From Zhengitettix transpicula (taxonomy: Eukaryota > Arthropoda > Insecta > Orthoptera > Tetrigidae), in NCBI GenBank assembly GCA_037074705.1, contig CM073593.1, forward strand, positions 13,459,001 to 13,523,000: a DNA stretch of 64,000 bases, written 5' to 3'. The notes beneath the pieces are model-generated. The model ran no database searches. It was not told the DNA's origin and was given only the letters and a program-made list of their open reading frames with translations. Positions 1-11,550 of the stretch are shown piece by piece. Position 1 is the first letter of the stretch. Each line of letters starts with the position of its first letter. The position numbers were made by a program, and so were the translations under genes.

Positions 1-480
1 CGTGTTTTGTGGAAGAGCAATATGTGCAAAGTGAAGACAATACTTGAATACGTCCTAGTTGTTTAATGGACAACGATACTAATAAACAAAAAAGACTGGT
101 TGCACATGGGAATATGTTGGGCTCTGTTTTGGACTGAATTAGTGATGAGAAACAGTTTCATGAAACAGAGAATATAAATATTGGTTATAGTCGCTTTTGA
201 ACGACCACTAACGATATAAACGTAGAGGAAATAATTTTAAATATACTTATAATAAACTTTAAGGGAATGATATCACTTGAACTCAATCAAACTATTCAAA
301 ATATTTATATACTTTAAAAAAAATTGCAAATATGATACAATAAAAAGTGCGTCAGTAGTTAGTACTGTTTTCTGATGTGAACAATCTTTAATTTTATGAA
401 TACCGTCAGTATACTTATTTTATCGAAGTTATATATTACTAAAATCAATATTCATCAAGTCAACGTAAAGTTTAATTAAT
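1..480. other. AT-rich DNA, nothing recognised
   Basis: Strongly AT-rich sequence without a credible ORF, repeat or structured element that I could recognise on either strand. Confidence 0.6.
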
Positions 481-920
481 CTGTTCCCTCAAGCCGAAGC
501 CCCTTGGCCTGTTTTGAAGGTGTATGTCTCATACCTTGGGTATATGCGAAGATATGAACGCTATTCCATTGGAACAGTCGGTCAGCTGTCTCCTAAAATG
601 ATCGAGGCATGGAGAAGGTAATGAAGCGCCTTCACAGAAAATCCCTCTCCTACAAAAGGAAGGACGTCAGACAAGTATCAGGAGCCCGACCTATCACAGT
701 TTTCTCTACGGTTTGTCCTGCATAACTTTTAGGCGAATTCCAGGTAGGAAGCTTCAAACCACAGTTCGAGTGGCCCTAGTTAACCCTTGGCTACCGTCCT
801 GTACCCTTCCGCATCTACTATTTCAGATCTCTTCCAATAATATTAAAGTGGAGTTGTCAAAACATGCATCTCCACAAAGGGATTCCGTGATATGCTTGTC
901 TCATATCTCAACTTAAATAC
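481..920. other. GC-richer block, unassigned
   Basis: This block has clearly higher GC than its flanks. The longest open frame (713-916, plus, 67 codons) has no recognisable motif. It could be a host exon, a processed transcript or an old repeat; the sequence does not decide. Confidence 0.35.
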
Positions 921-1029
921 TAATTTCCTGAAGTTATTTCGTTCAAATTTAATTACCGCAAAATAATAAATGGAACATTTATTGTAAACGATCATAATTT
1001 AAAATAAAATTTCTTACGGAGGTCGCACT

Positions 1030-1632
1030 TACGAAATCTAATATTCTAATAAATAAAATTGACTGTACGTTTGTTGGCTTGGTTTGTTGTGTGTTCCGCA
1101 TGCAAATCTACATCCGTAGAGAAAATTTGATCAAATTTCATATACTTTATACTTTCTAATCGGAAAGAAACAGTGTGAGGTTAACACACGGCTACCAACC
1201 CCAGCTACGGACAGCCCCTATATGGGGGGGGGGGGGAGTTTGAGGGTCTTTACTTAAAAATAACTGGAAAGCAACCGAAATTTCAGTTAAATCCAGAGTT
1301 ATGGATGTCGCTGAGTTTCATCATGCCATGTGGCTTGCTGGTTAGCCCCCCATGGTTGGGATGGACGGTGTTGGGAATTTTCAAACGTACTTAAAGCGGG
1401 CTATGTTTTCTTCTAAAGAAAATTGTTCAGCGTCAATGAGATAGATTACTGTTTCTCCAAATATTTTTGGGTATAATTTCAACACCTTTCAGCATGGTAG
1501 GGCAACATCTTAAGGGATGGGTGTGGAAGCGCGTTACAAATAAATAAAACAAAAGCAACCGAGATTGGAGTCAAATTCAGGGCTGTGGATGTTTCGGAGT
1601 TTAATTATGACAACCCGGGCACCCAGCTAGTG
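1030..1632 (-). repeat. AGCTGGG-family dispersed repeat, full-length copy
   Basis: Read on the minus strand it begins with CTAGCTGGGTGCCCGGGTTG (right edge) and ends in a tail with CAAAC runs followed by TTTATTTATTAGA (left edge), the same head and tail as the copy at 35945-36720. The interior holds two degenerate modules marked by CTCAGCGACATCC and GACTCCAATCTCGG-like words about 290 bases apart. A run of 13 G lies at 1224-1236. No ORF or TIR is visible, so the element class is unknown. Confidence 0.7.
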
Positions 1633-1639
1633 TAAAGTA

Positions 1640-2450
1640 AAATGAAATAAGAAGTTATATGTCAAACGCGATCTCTACCATCTGATAAAGCCCGTTATAC
1701 AAAACTCTCGTAACTTATCTGGAAAAGATATTTAAGTAAGCTCTTATAAAGATAAGCGGTGAAACTTGTAAGCAACAACAGAAATAAAATATAGCCATAA
1801 ACGTACGTAAAATTTATTTCGTAAATACACAAAATGTAAAATTAATTAATGGCTTTCGTTTAGAGTCGCTGGCTGGCAATTTAGAAAAGGTCCCCCTATT
1901 GAATGGTAGGTGCTGGAAGTTTCAGTTGAACTTCCAATCTAGCTCAGATAATATAAAAACCCGTACGATTAAGGCGTTGAATGAATCGCAGTCATTTCCA
2001 TCTCATGCAAGTCAAGAGCAGGTTAAGGAAGCAGTCGAGTGCAGTATTACAAGCACCACCTTAGAGGGTTGATTTCCCCGTGGGCTTCTTAGCGCCGTAA
2101 ATATTACTACACGATTTAATACCGAGGTGCACCTAAAGCTCCCTCTTTCCAAACCACTGATTCGAGATTTTAATAACTCTATCCAATAAGAAGACCTTGC
2201 CTTGTGCTCAAAATGACTGTTATCAGCGCGGTTGCAACAATCTTCAAATTATAAGTGTTCCATGTATTATAAAAAGGAAATTCTGCACAGTTTAGTGCAA
2301 ACACAGACACATAATTATATATGTATGTAAGTACATGAATATTCAACGTTTCAGGCCATGTTAACATCCATATCATATGATGGATGTTCTGACTATGACG
2401 TGTATTAAACTGTAAGAGTAATCCATGTAATAAGTTACTATGTATATTTG
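1640..2450. other. No feature recognised
   Basis: AT-rich sequence with short, motif-free open frames only (for example 65 codons on the minus strand at 2179-2376). Nothing supports a gene. Confidence 0.5.
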
Positions 2451-2454
2451 TCTG

Positions 2455-2600
2455 TCCTTATGTTGTTCATAAAAATTTAAACGCGTGGAAAAATTGAAAT
2501 AAAAGTTGGTACATATATTCTAAAAAAACGAAAAAAACTAGAATAAAGTTGGAAGGAATTTGAGGTCAAAAAAGTGCAAATTTGTGTTAAAAAAACTTAT
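2455..2600 (+). repeat. ACGCGT-family dispersed repeat
   Basis: Shares the words AAATTTAAACGCGT and GTTGGTACATATATTCT with the copy at 55445-55580, and more weakly with 37085-37200. It is non-coding and of unknown class. Confidence 0.5.
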
Positions 2601-3650
2601 ATCAGCGCAGATATCTGATGTCATCGTCATCATTGGTGCTCAAAAACTCAACATTAGTACAATTATATCCTGCAATACGCACTCCCAGGAGAAGTCGAAT
2701 GAATATTTTAATAGATTGGATTGAAAAATAATTTCAAGTAAGTAATCTTGTCAAGCTTTGGTTATGTGTGTATTTAAGCTACGTTTCGTACACCATTCAA
2801 ATCTCCTTTTTGATTTAGATTCTAAATTTATATATAAATATAGTGGTATTCAATTAAACAAATCTATTTTTTTTAAATATATCAAAAAAATTTAGATGTA
2901 CATTTAATTTTTGTACATATTTATATTTTTAATAAATGCCTCAGCTTTAATAAGACTCAAATCTTCAGGGCCGATAACAGGGCGACTAATAAATTAAAGT
3001 TATTTTCAATTAGCACCAAAATTTACAAAAGAAACAAAGCAAATTAAATTTACGATCACAGAATTGTATAAAAGAATCTAACAAAAAACTAGAGAAATCT
3101 GACAAATCTAGAGAAATCTGACGGTAAATTATATTTACATATAGGTTTTAAAAAATCGTTTCTACATACCATTTTTATTTAGAGCTGCTCTGATACCGGT
3201 TTGTGCACTCCACAGTTATTTTATTTTTAAAGAATAATATTTAATTTAACAGACCATAACACTGATTGCAATATCGTTTCACTTCACAAATTCCGGCCTT
3301 TCTAACAACTTTATGTCGTCCTATTTATTTAGATTGGTTAAAGTCCAAAGCCGCACTGAATGTTTCCGCCTAAGTTCTGAGCGTCTTACGCGTTTCCGAC
3401 AATAATCGCGTACAAACATTTACAGTCTCTGCATTCTTGCGCCAAACAATGCTCTGGTCTCAATAATTACACCGACAATAATACTAAAGAAAAATTATTA
3501 AATAAAACCTACATTACTCATTGGTAATCTACACTATATATAAACTATCTCATTTATATATAATGTTTTAAGATTCACTTTGTTAAGAAATCTGGAGTAG
3601 TTAGATGCGTATGAGGTACGGAGAGCAACCGACTCTCTAAAGCTGCCGAA
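2601..3650. other. No feature recognised
   Basis: AT-rich, no ORF or repeat recognised. Confidence 0.5.
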
Positions 3651-3654
3651 AGTA

Positions 3655-3745
3655 TTTTTAGCTCCAAAATGAAAACGTTGTGTGGTATTTATATTAACAC
3701 TTATTTTGTCTTAATTTGCTATGTTTCTTATTAATTAATTTATTA
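3655..3745 (+). repeat. Decayed Penelope-like 3' tail (family B)
   Basis: Contains AACGTTGTGTGGTATTTAT followed by a TATTTTGTCTTAATTTGC-like stretch, the hallmark tail of the PLE family seen at 15200, 19822, 38560 and 57465. The hammerhead-like core upstream is eroded here. Confidence 0.6.
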
Positions 3746-4200
3746 TTATTATTAGCTTCATTGTGGTATTGTAAATACTTAAGGTACCAAAGTATTGTTT
3801 ACTCTCTTAAGGAATCTATAGTATTGTTTAATCCTTTTGAAGTACCGGGAGTGTATCTGACTCTCTTAGCGGTAATTTTCTTGACTTCCTTAAGGTCTTC
3901 AAATAATTGTTGTGTAGAAATTTATGGGGCAATTTAAAATAGTCTGTAAAATTTAAAAAATTCTTTTACTAAATTTGGAATCTAAATCATATTAGTATTG
4001 TGGATCGATTATATTTGGTTGGTGTAGTACAGGTAATTGGAATCTCACGCCGGAAACCGTGAAAGTCTCCACTGGATGTATGTGATTAAGCTTCTTAGAA
4101 CGACAGAGCCACACAAGACTCAGGCTCAACGTAATTTCCATACAAAGCTCCAAAAACACGGTCACTCCACTTCAAAATTCATTTAAAAATAAATTGTTCT
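3746..4200. other. No feature recognised
   Basis: AT-rich flank of the hAT element; nothing supported. Confidence 0.5.
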
Positions 4201-4604
4201 AGTTTAGAGCAGGGGTCGCGAAACTCGGCAACTACTTTCCCATTTAGAAACTGCTTGGCGACCTACCGCCACCTTTCTCGAGATTACAGCTCAAAATTTA
4301 CAAAATTTTATTTTGTAATATTTAAAACAAACAATCATCAATTAAATTTATTCTTTCTACTCTTACACCTTTAAATTCGAGAAATTACAAAATTATATTC
4401 ACAACTGAATTATAAAAACATTAATTATGTTCAATAACAAGCATCACTTAGCTTCTCTGCAATCAGTTTGTCCATGTCTGGTGAGTATTGATCACGGAGC
4501 AACACTGAATATTTTTATTGGTAGCAGTGGCCAGATTTGGTCCGTTGGAATTAATTTTAGAATCAAATCATTTTGAAGATCTGTATAATTCAAGTTCAAG
4601 TTAA

Positions 4605-4935
4605 TTCCCAAAACCATAAAACGAAAAAAACAACAAGTGATGCTATCCAGATTAATAACCCTCCACTCAGTTTATACTCATGCGTTCCTATTTTCCAGAT
4701 CTACCAAACCAACCTGTGAAGAATGCAGTCAACCACTAACTATCCCCCATATACTATTCTATTGCAGCAGATATAACGACATCAGAAGATCTACAATGGG
4801 AAAACATCACATCTCAGACCTCTGGAGTTCAACGACAGCTGCCTTGGACATCATCAAATTTATCGAGGAATCAAACCTAAGTGAACAAATATAGAAACCC
4901 AACTGCTAATATTGTTAAGAATATATGTTAATAAC
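4605..4935 (+). pseudogene. LINE 3' end: C-terminal zinc-binding region
   Basis: The open frame at 4637-4894 (85 codons) ends in a C-x2-C...H-x4-C motif (CEEC, then HILFYC, then a SRYNDIRRS-like stretch). This is the arrangement found downstream of RNase H in ORF2 of I/R1-like LINEs, and the minus-strand copy at 29.1-29.4 kb is closely similar. The four metal ligands are present, but the reverse transcriptase and RNase H domains are missing, as expected of a 5'-truncated insertion. The sequence after the stop resembles the 3' UTR of related copies only weakly. It sits inside the hAT element, near the spot where the second hAT copy also carries a LINE. Confidence 0.7.
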
Positions 4936-5384
4936 ATGCGGGTCTCCAGTGACCACGATGCCGACGTGACCGTTATAAACTTCAATTTCTTAAAAAGTAC
5001 TAACACGTTCTCATTTGAAATCTTCATCCACGCAGTCAGAAAATTCTTCTGCGTAGCACATGTAATGGAGTAAATTGTTCGAGGAGTGCAATTTTTTGAA
5101 GTCCTGAAAACCTGAGATGAAATTTCTCACTTAAATCGAAAATATAACTTCTAGCACCTTTCTGGTCAGGTAGATTTGAGAACATCTGTGTTGCTTCTTC
5201 AAGACAGGAAACTGTTTGACGTCTCAGTTTCTAAATTTTGTCTCACAAAGCTACAATTTAGCTGAAAATAATATTATGTATGACATCATTTCCACCAATT
5301 CCATTTCCCGGAATTCGTAATTTATTACATGTCTCTCATGGCGCCAAGTTTTATAATTAACACCACAAATACTAAAGAGCGTAG

Positions 5385-5625
5385 GTTTTCCCGACGTATA
5401 TTCTGTATAAAGAGTTCTCGGGTTTCCGGTCGGGTAACGTGATTTGAGCACAACGTTTCCATGACTGACACCGCCATCTTCGTCAGGTGAACTGTTTTCG
5501 AGATAGCAGCGGTGACATCTGACCGGAGGTCCAGCCTCCTCTTCTAGTTGTCGGAGTTCCTTCGAGGAATCTGCTCCGCGATGACGAGATATATTATGCC
5601 TGTCTCCGTCAAGCCAATCAGGCCT
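5385..5625 (-). repeat. Penelope-like terminal repeat (inverted copy, family A)
   Basis: The reverse complement matches 6108-6340 closely over about 225 bases. It includes CTGACGA (complement of 5480-5486), a pairing ATGGC/GTCAT stem and GAAACGTTGTG (GAAAC complement at 5455-5459). The open frame across it on the minus strand (5251-5733) is most likely a translation artefact of this non-coding repeat. Confidence 0.7.
5450..5489 (-). ncRNA. Hammerhead-like core, family A left repeat
   Basis: On the minus strand CTGACGA is followed by A, a stem with one G-U pair (ATGGC with GTCAT) and GAAAC. One extra A between CTGANGA and the stem departs from the textbook core. Self-cleavage is not shown by the sequence. 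Confidence 0.4.
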
Positions 5626-5636
5626 TAAGAAAACCA

Positions 5637-6107
5637 AATTCCTTGCTCCTGCGGCCAAAAATACATCGGCCACACAATAAGGACGGTAGAAGAAAGACTG
5701 TCCGAACACGAACGGAACATTCGTCTTAAACAAATGGCTGTATCAGCGGTAGCACATCATACTCTCATGTCGGGACATAGGAACAACAATCTGGACTCTG
5801 CTAGCCATCTGTGGGACTTCCAATTGCCAACTCTTTAACAAGGACTCGGGTTTAAACTTGAGCAAGACTTGGAATCCGTTTTACGAAGAATGCGTGAAAC
5901 ACGGGTGGATAAGGAGGCACCGGCCGCAGCCACCAATCAGGATGGGGAAGACGCACGAGCAACGAAACTCTCGCAGGCGAATCGCTGGCATGTATTCCCA
6001 ACACACCGGTCCGTATTGTTGACGGAATTGCGCCCAGCCGTGATGCAGAGTGTGGTGGAAGGTGACGGACCCATCGCTATTACTTACGGACCAGACCTGA
6101 AAACTAC
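5637..6107 (+). pseudogene. Penelope-like element C-terminus with GIY-YIG endonuclease
   Basis: From about 5637 the plus strand reads IPCSCGQKYIGHTIRTVEER, then an LSEHERNIRL segment. This is the GIY-YIG nuclease core of Penelope-like elements, with Cys-rich lead, YIG, the catalytic Arg region and SEH. It continues through a histidine-containing segment (AHHTLMSGH) to a stop near 5838, and the frame reopens at 5869 to give a charged C-terminal region (LESVLRRMRETRVDKE). No reverse transcriptase precedes it, because an inverted terminal repeat abuts the left side, so the element is truncated. In the family the protein nicks target DNA for primed reverse transcription. It lies within the hAT remnant and is flanked by inverted terminal repeats, a known PLE layout. 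Confidence 0.75.
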
Positions 6108-6340
6108 TGATTGGCTTGACGGAGTATATAACACACACTTCCCGAATCTCGTCATCGCGGAGCAGATTCCACGAGGAAGGAACTCCGACAACTTGAAGAG
6201 GAGGCTGGACCTCCGGTTAGATGTCACCGCTGCCGATCTCAACAACAGTTCACCTGACGAAGATGGCGGTGTCAGCCAAGGAAACGTTGTGCTCAAATCA
6301 CGTTACCCGACCGGAAACCCGAGAACTCTTTATACCAAAA
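6108..6340 (+). repeat. Penelope-like terminal repeat (direct copy, family A)
   Basis: Matches the reverse complement of 5385-5625. It contains the hammerhead-like core at 6254-6285 and ends near the hAT sequence that resumes at about 6345. The frame at 5869-6375 stays open through it, but the conservation is better explained by RNA structure than by protein. Confidence 0.7.
6251..6290 (+). ncRNA. Hammerhead-like core, family A right repeat
   Basis: CTGACGA (6254-6260), A, a GATGGC...GCCA(AG) stem and GAAACGTTGTG (from 6281). The stem would be GATGGC/GCCATC before two substitutions. It resembles the hammerhead motifs reported in PLE terminal repeats. Confidence 0.45.
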
Positions 6341-6465
6341 ATACTGAAAACAAAATTAATGACTATGATAACTGAACATAACGGAGATTCCTTAAGATCT
6401 CTTTTGTCTAATAACCTTTCAGAAACATCCTCGCGAACTACTGTTTGGCGAGCCCTGCTTTAGAG

Positions 6466-7420
6466 ACTTATTATAATTACATATTGTAGAATTTCCTGAA
6501 GTGAATACTACGGGATGTAATCGTGCTTTCAATAGAAACGAATTGTTTCCCCTTTCATGCAAATTTCCGCATTTGTTCCCGCTAAGTTTTATTATTTAAT
6601 CCAAACATGTTAACAATCAGTTTGTGTATAACATGTTCATTAATTGAGCAGCTGTACTCCAATTATAAATATGTCCGGACTCTTTATCCCAAGGATATCT
6701 AATAAATTTCCACAACCGTGTGTTGTTTTCAGTCTCTAATATTCTCTTTCTTTTTATTATTACTTGTTGGAGTCAAATATATGTATTACACAGTGAAAGT
6801 GATTTCATCGATTGTATCGAATAATATTCTACGGTTTTTTTAACTTGAATAAAATCTAACATAAATTTATATGACAGTTTACAGACAGGTGTCACATTAA
6901 ATTAAAATATATTATTATTAATACTTTCAAAGTGAGGATTTCTCAGGTTGAAAAATTGTAGACATTTTTAGCTCTGTCATGTAATTGAGATAAATGTAAA
7001 AAGCATTCCAACCTGTACGTCAGTACCAATTCGTTTTATACAGGACTCAAATATCACATGTTATACTCTATTTATAATCATTACGGTTTTCTTTGAAGTC
7101 TGAAATTGACCTCACTGAAGATGTGTGTCCTCTCATATCAAATGATCGCTTTCAAAACGACCCATTAGAGCGCATTCAATCATGTCTGTGACGTGATAAA
7201 TGATGTACGAGACTTGGAGTGACCATTTCATGTTCACACGATTATAATTATGCTGTGAATAAAGAATTACGATCCATCTAAATGCCTGAAGATTTTTCCT
7301 GCTTCACATTTTCATACAGAGCTATATAAATGGAAACTGATGCTCTGTTTCATATATAACGCAAATTAAAACCAAATATAATACAAAACCAATCTATCAG
7401 AAATAGTGCGAATATTGGTC
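6466..7420. other. No feature recognised
   Basis: AT-rich, no credible ORF or repeat. Confidence 0.5.
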
Positions 7421-7465
7421 AAACACACAAACGTACAGTCAGTTTTATATATTAGAAGAAGAATA
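7421..7465 (+). repeat. AGCTGGG-family tail fragment
   Basis: CACACAAACGTACAGTCAGT followed by TTATATATTAGA matches the tail of the copy at 1030-1632; the rest is absent. Confidence 0.45.
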
Positions 7466-9935
7466 CTAGATTACTATTGATGAAGAGGATAGACTCAATC
7501 TAAAGCTACTGTTAATTTAATAAAACTGCACGTATAACAAGTGACAGTAAAAAAGCAAACGCCTAATAAATAAAAGAAAATAAATCCCTTTAAAAAGTTT
7601 TTATTTACAATCTATATAATTGATTCAAAATGTTCTGCTGAGGTAATGTGCATGATCCAACTAGATAATTTGTGATCAAATTTAAAACATCATAATTTAA
7701 CAAAATTGTCAGTAATATTCTATAAATTATATTTTTATATGGTTGTATTGTAAAATGTCACGTGTATAAGATTTTTTTTACTTAATTTCTTTTTGGGTAA
7801 CTGAAATTTAATTGAAATGCACTCCTTTGGAAGTTTAAATTAGGGATGAAACGTTGTGCTTGTTAAATTATAATGTTTTAAATATGATAATAAATTATTC
7901 TGACAAATAGGATTAATATAATGGTTTTAATTTCAGTAAATATTAAATTATTAGCAGGTACATATGATTTGTCGTACACAAAGTCTCGACGACGAACGTC
8001 TCGGCCGCCATTTTCCGGTAAAGATTTCACGTTGTGTACAATAAATGCTCTCATTCGGCTACTTTCCCGAGAACATTTCTTGCAATACTAATTTATATAT
8101 TAGGTACAGATATAATTTTTATGTTTAATATACATTTACTTTTAACTTCCATGTTGTTTTCAGTTACTAACAAGTTTATTCTTCTTCACATGTAGCGATT
8201 AATACGCAAATATGTAACACTGCTCTGCACTAACTGACCATCCAAACGGAAGAATATGTAGTGTAATTTTTTTTATAGAAGCATTCTGATACCTGAGTTT
8301 TATCTAATGAAATTGTTATTTATTATTACAGTTGCAGGTCTATATAGAATTAAATGCAACGCAGTTTCTCAAATATATCATTATAGTTCAAAGTACAATA
8401 GAAAAGAGAAATGTGATTTCTATTAGTCTAAAATTTAGACTATTTAAGGAACTTCGTGCATATTTCGTGAAAAATCAAATCGTCCATTAGAAACGTTCAG
8501 GAAACGTAAGTATTATTACTATTAATAATGGAACCAATATTTATTCTTTAAAGGATAAAGAAACCAAAATAAGTCCACACAAATAAGGTGTTTCATCCTT
8601 TAACTTGAACTGTAACGTCGTGAATTAAATTCTTTTTATGCCTTAGTCCATTAAAAATTCGTTACGGTCCTTTAATTGTATATCAAGTAAAAAATATAGA
8701 ATTTAATTATAGGAGTATTTTATGTGCCAACATTTCTTAACACCTTTCTTCGTATATCAAATTACTACTTTCCAAATTACACGGTTCATTCTGCCAGCTG
8801 AGCTCAAATCAGATACAATGTCTATTTGCTGTTATGGCCTCAGATACTGTTCATTTGCATGAAAATACTCTCTAACTAACTCTATCACTTTGTGTGTCAT
8901 CTACACTCCACTTACCGAGATGGGAACGCAGTAATAGACTCGCTGGTCGTTAATTTGTGAAGGCTGCATGCACTGTACTCTTTGGATCTTGTGGGCATTT
9001 GAGAATGTTATGAATGTATTTCGTTCATAGTGAAATCGTTTCTTTTTTTTTACTGACCAAAGATCGATAAAATAGCTCAAACAAATACTAACTTCGTCTT
9101 CATTCTTTGTAAGTTGGTCATGGACATTAAACAACTATATTTAAAACACAATTTTATTGTTACAGCTACAGTTAAAGAATAAATATGTACCTTCCAATGC
9201 ATATTTTATAAATATCATCCCAAAAGCACAAACTTCACACCACTAAAATAATAGGAAGAATTTCCCCTCGTCAAAATCATTACGCATCATTAATGTTTTA
9301 TTTATATATCTTATTTTAGGGTAAATCCACGCCAAGTGGTCCAACACTGACGACCGCACCATCATGGAAAATTTGTTTTGGTAGTTAAAATCTAATTTTG
9401 TTTAATTTTTATTGTGTTCGGTTCAAAAATGAAGCCCCCTTTTTTTCTATACGACATTCTGGTTATTTTTCTTGCGTTTGCAGGTATCTACGAATTTCTA
9501 AATTACCCAGCAGTGGGTATCAAATAAACTACACCGTATTCTAACCTATAAATAAATTAATAAATTTTTTCATGTACTCTGCGTAAAACAAATTTATCCA
9601 TTGCAAATGGAAAAAATTCAATTTTCGTAGGGTAAATTCTCCAACAAGATACAGTTTGTGAGCCTCAATATTTTTTATTCTTTTACATGTAAGGGGGTAT
9701 ATATAAACTACGAATAAAATATTTATAAACTGACCCTTTACAAATTATACCGTTTTAAAAATGGAATTTTTCAATTCTTCGTATCGTTTGAGTGGCAATA
9801 TCTCTGTTGTAGGTCAAGATAAAAATCTGAAAGTTGTACACATGAGAGATATCTATTATAAAACTCCAGTACAAATTTCAACTTTGAGGTTCAGCACAAA
9901 GTTGGTGTAAGAAATTGTTAAATAGAGCAAAAAAT
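7466..9935. other. No feature recognised
   Basis: AT-rich with scattered homopolymers. A GAAACGTTGTGC word at about 7850 recalls PLE tails, but no stem or tail is visible. Short open frames (for example 77 codons, minus, 8901-9134) carry no motif. Confidence 0.45.
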
Positions 9936-10390
9936 GCTTGCTATTCATATGTGGGATAAGTGGGCATAAGGAGGATGTTTTTTTATTGTTATATATAGTA
10001 TGTTGCCTAATGCAACAACATGTTGAATATTTACAATTATTGCTTCAAATACGCCATGCATATCATGTTGAAGCCCTGGCCTGTTCACTTGTACAGAAGA
10101 ACAGTACAACCACCCCTGTTGTACCTCACTGCCATGGCGCAATCATTTGCAATCAGATGCAAATTGTCGATACTGGAGACCGTAAGCGGATACCAGCCGT
10201 CCGGAGCTGCGTTGTCTCTGATTGCTGACAAATACTGTAATCGCCTGTGGTGACCAGGAACACGGTGGTGATATTTTGCAGCTCTCGAAGGGTTAAAGAG
10301 CCCCTGGGCTACGATTGATAGACTAGGACTATCCTTGATGTGCCTCCGCGCCTCTGAAGATTCATTGTTCGTGTCCTGATGAAGCACTCC
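9936..10390 (-). other. GC-richer block with an unassigned 100-codon frame
   Basis: The minus-strand frame 10085-10387 (100 codons) and two overlapping plus-strand frames occupy a block of raised GC. No domain, signal peptide or repeat is recognised. It may be an exon or a processed-RNA fragment; overlapping frames of similar length on both strands weaken the coding case. Confidence 0.25.
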
Positions 10391-10744
10391 TCGCGGCAGA
10401 TCTATTTCTCTATTTGCTACATTCGTTGTATTCTCTTTTTCTCCGAATGAGACAATTCTTTATTGTCTCGTGACTTCGTGTCCGCCGGCTAATGGGAAGT
10501 CGATCCCGTGAGTTGCTGACTTCAAACGTTGAACATTTATCAATCGAGCTAATTAACTCTAACGTTGGTCCAGATTTTAATATTTCAATTTATATTTTTT
10601 AATATATAAAGCTGTTAAGAACCATATCTCATTTTCCGAAATAACGAAGTGGATGCGATATCATAACACTTTTTAACCAATTAATTTTATTCGAGTTATT
10701 AGTTCAATTTATAGATGACTTTTTCATTATTGGGATATATATTT
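10391..10744. other. No feature recognised
   Basis: AT-rich flank; nothing supported. Confidence 0.5.
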
Positions 10745-11524
10745 TGTAATGACAATTAATTAACACATTAATTGTAAATTAGAAAATATAAATTGTTTGA
10801 GAAATATATTCTTACGGCGGTACAGAACACACCAACAATGTAGCCAGGTATTGTTTCTTTGTCGGAAGCCCTGCAAAATGGCGTTATGATATGGCAGAAG
10901 GCAGGTCGCATTAAGAGTTCACGTTACGGTAGAGTGGAGTTCACATTAAGATACGGTAGAGTTCAGTCCGCATTTTGGCTCCTCAGCGATCGGGTGGTCG
11001 TAAAAGAACTTTTGGAACTTGGAGATTAAATACGTACCGAGAAACGAGGACGAAAACGTAAGGCGAGAACGAAAATCGAAATAAACTTGCAGGAAAGCAT
11101 AGACAAAACCTTCACACAAGCCGAACTACGAAACCTGCTACGCACAAACAGTTTTGGTGCATATTGCCGAGCAGAAGTCAACCGAGGTAGAAACAAAGAG
11201 GAGGGTCCTGGTTCCTGATTTTGATCTAAAAAAATAATAATTTTAGAATCAGTGAGTTTTAGTAGAAGCTGTGCAAAAACCCGTCATAGTGCTTCGTAAC
11301 TCAAAAGTATCCTGGAATGTTGCCGTGAGTACCAATATAAAATAAATAATTATGTAAACCGGATTAAAAGATAGTCGTCAGATTTCGTTCTCTTCTTTTG
11401 ATAAAATTTGTTAAGTAGAATCCATCTTTTTAGTATAATTTCGTCAACAAGTAAATTTCGTCTTTGTTAATTGACGAATAAATCAAAATAAATTAAATTA
11501 AATGTTATTTTTTTGATTATAACA
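10745..11524 (+). mobile_element. Solo LTR-like element (copy a)
   Basis: Begins TGTAATGACAATTAATTA and ends ...TTATAACA, with the same start and overall order as copy b (11551-12656). It is shorter and probably internally deleted. The right flank is ATAT and the left ATTT. No ORF. Confidence 0.55.
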
Positions 11525-11550
11525 ATATATATATATATATATATATATAT
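11525..11550. repeat. (AT)n microsatellite
   Basis: An uninterrupted AT run between two LTR-like copies. It is either the target into which both inserted or expanded target-site duplications. Confidence 0.9.

Larger units (their letters stand above)
4210..6457. mobile_element. hAT-type DNA transposon remnant with nested retroelements
   Basis: Terminal inverted repeats are CAGGGGTCGCGAAACT at the left and, read inward from the right, CAGGGCTCGCCAAACA. They are flanked by near-identical 8-bp duplications gtttagag (4202-4209) and ctttagag (6458-6465), which fit the nTnnnnAn target pattern of hAT elements. Parts of the body (4439-4600, 4960-5380 and 6345-6457) resemble the second copy at 22.9-24.4 kb. 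A LINE fragment (4605-4935) and a Penelope-like element (5385-6340) are inserted inside. No intact transposase frame remains; the 4960-5380 part may be decayed transposase on the minus strand. Confidence 0.75.

Noticed and set aside
1224..1236. Run of 13 G as a possible G-quadruplex
   Set aside because: A single homopolymer inside a repeat copy; more likely replication slippage than a functional structure.
4021..4150. Possible tRNA-like segment (GGAATCTCACGCCGGAAACC)
   Set aside because: No A and B boxes at the right spacing and no cloverleaf could be drawn.
7840..7880. GAAACGTTGTGC resembling a Penelope core
   Set aside because: No CTGANGA-like word with a pairing stem precedes it and no family tail follows.
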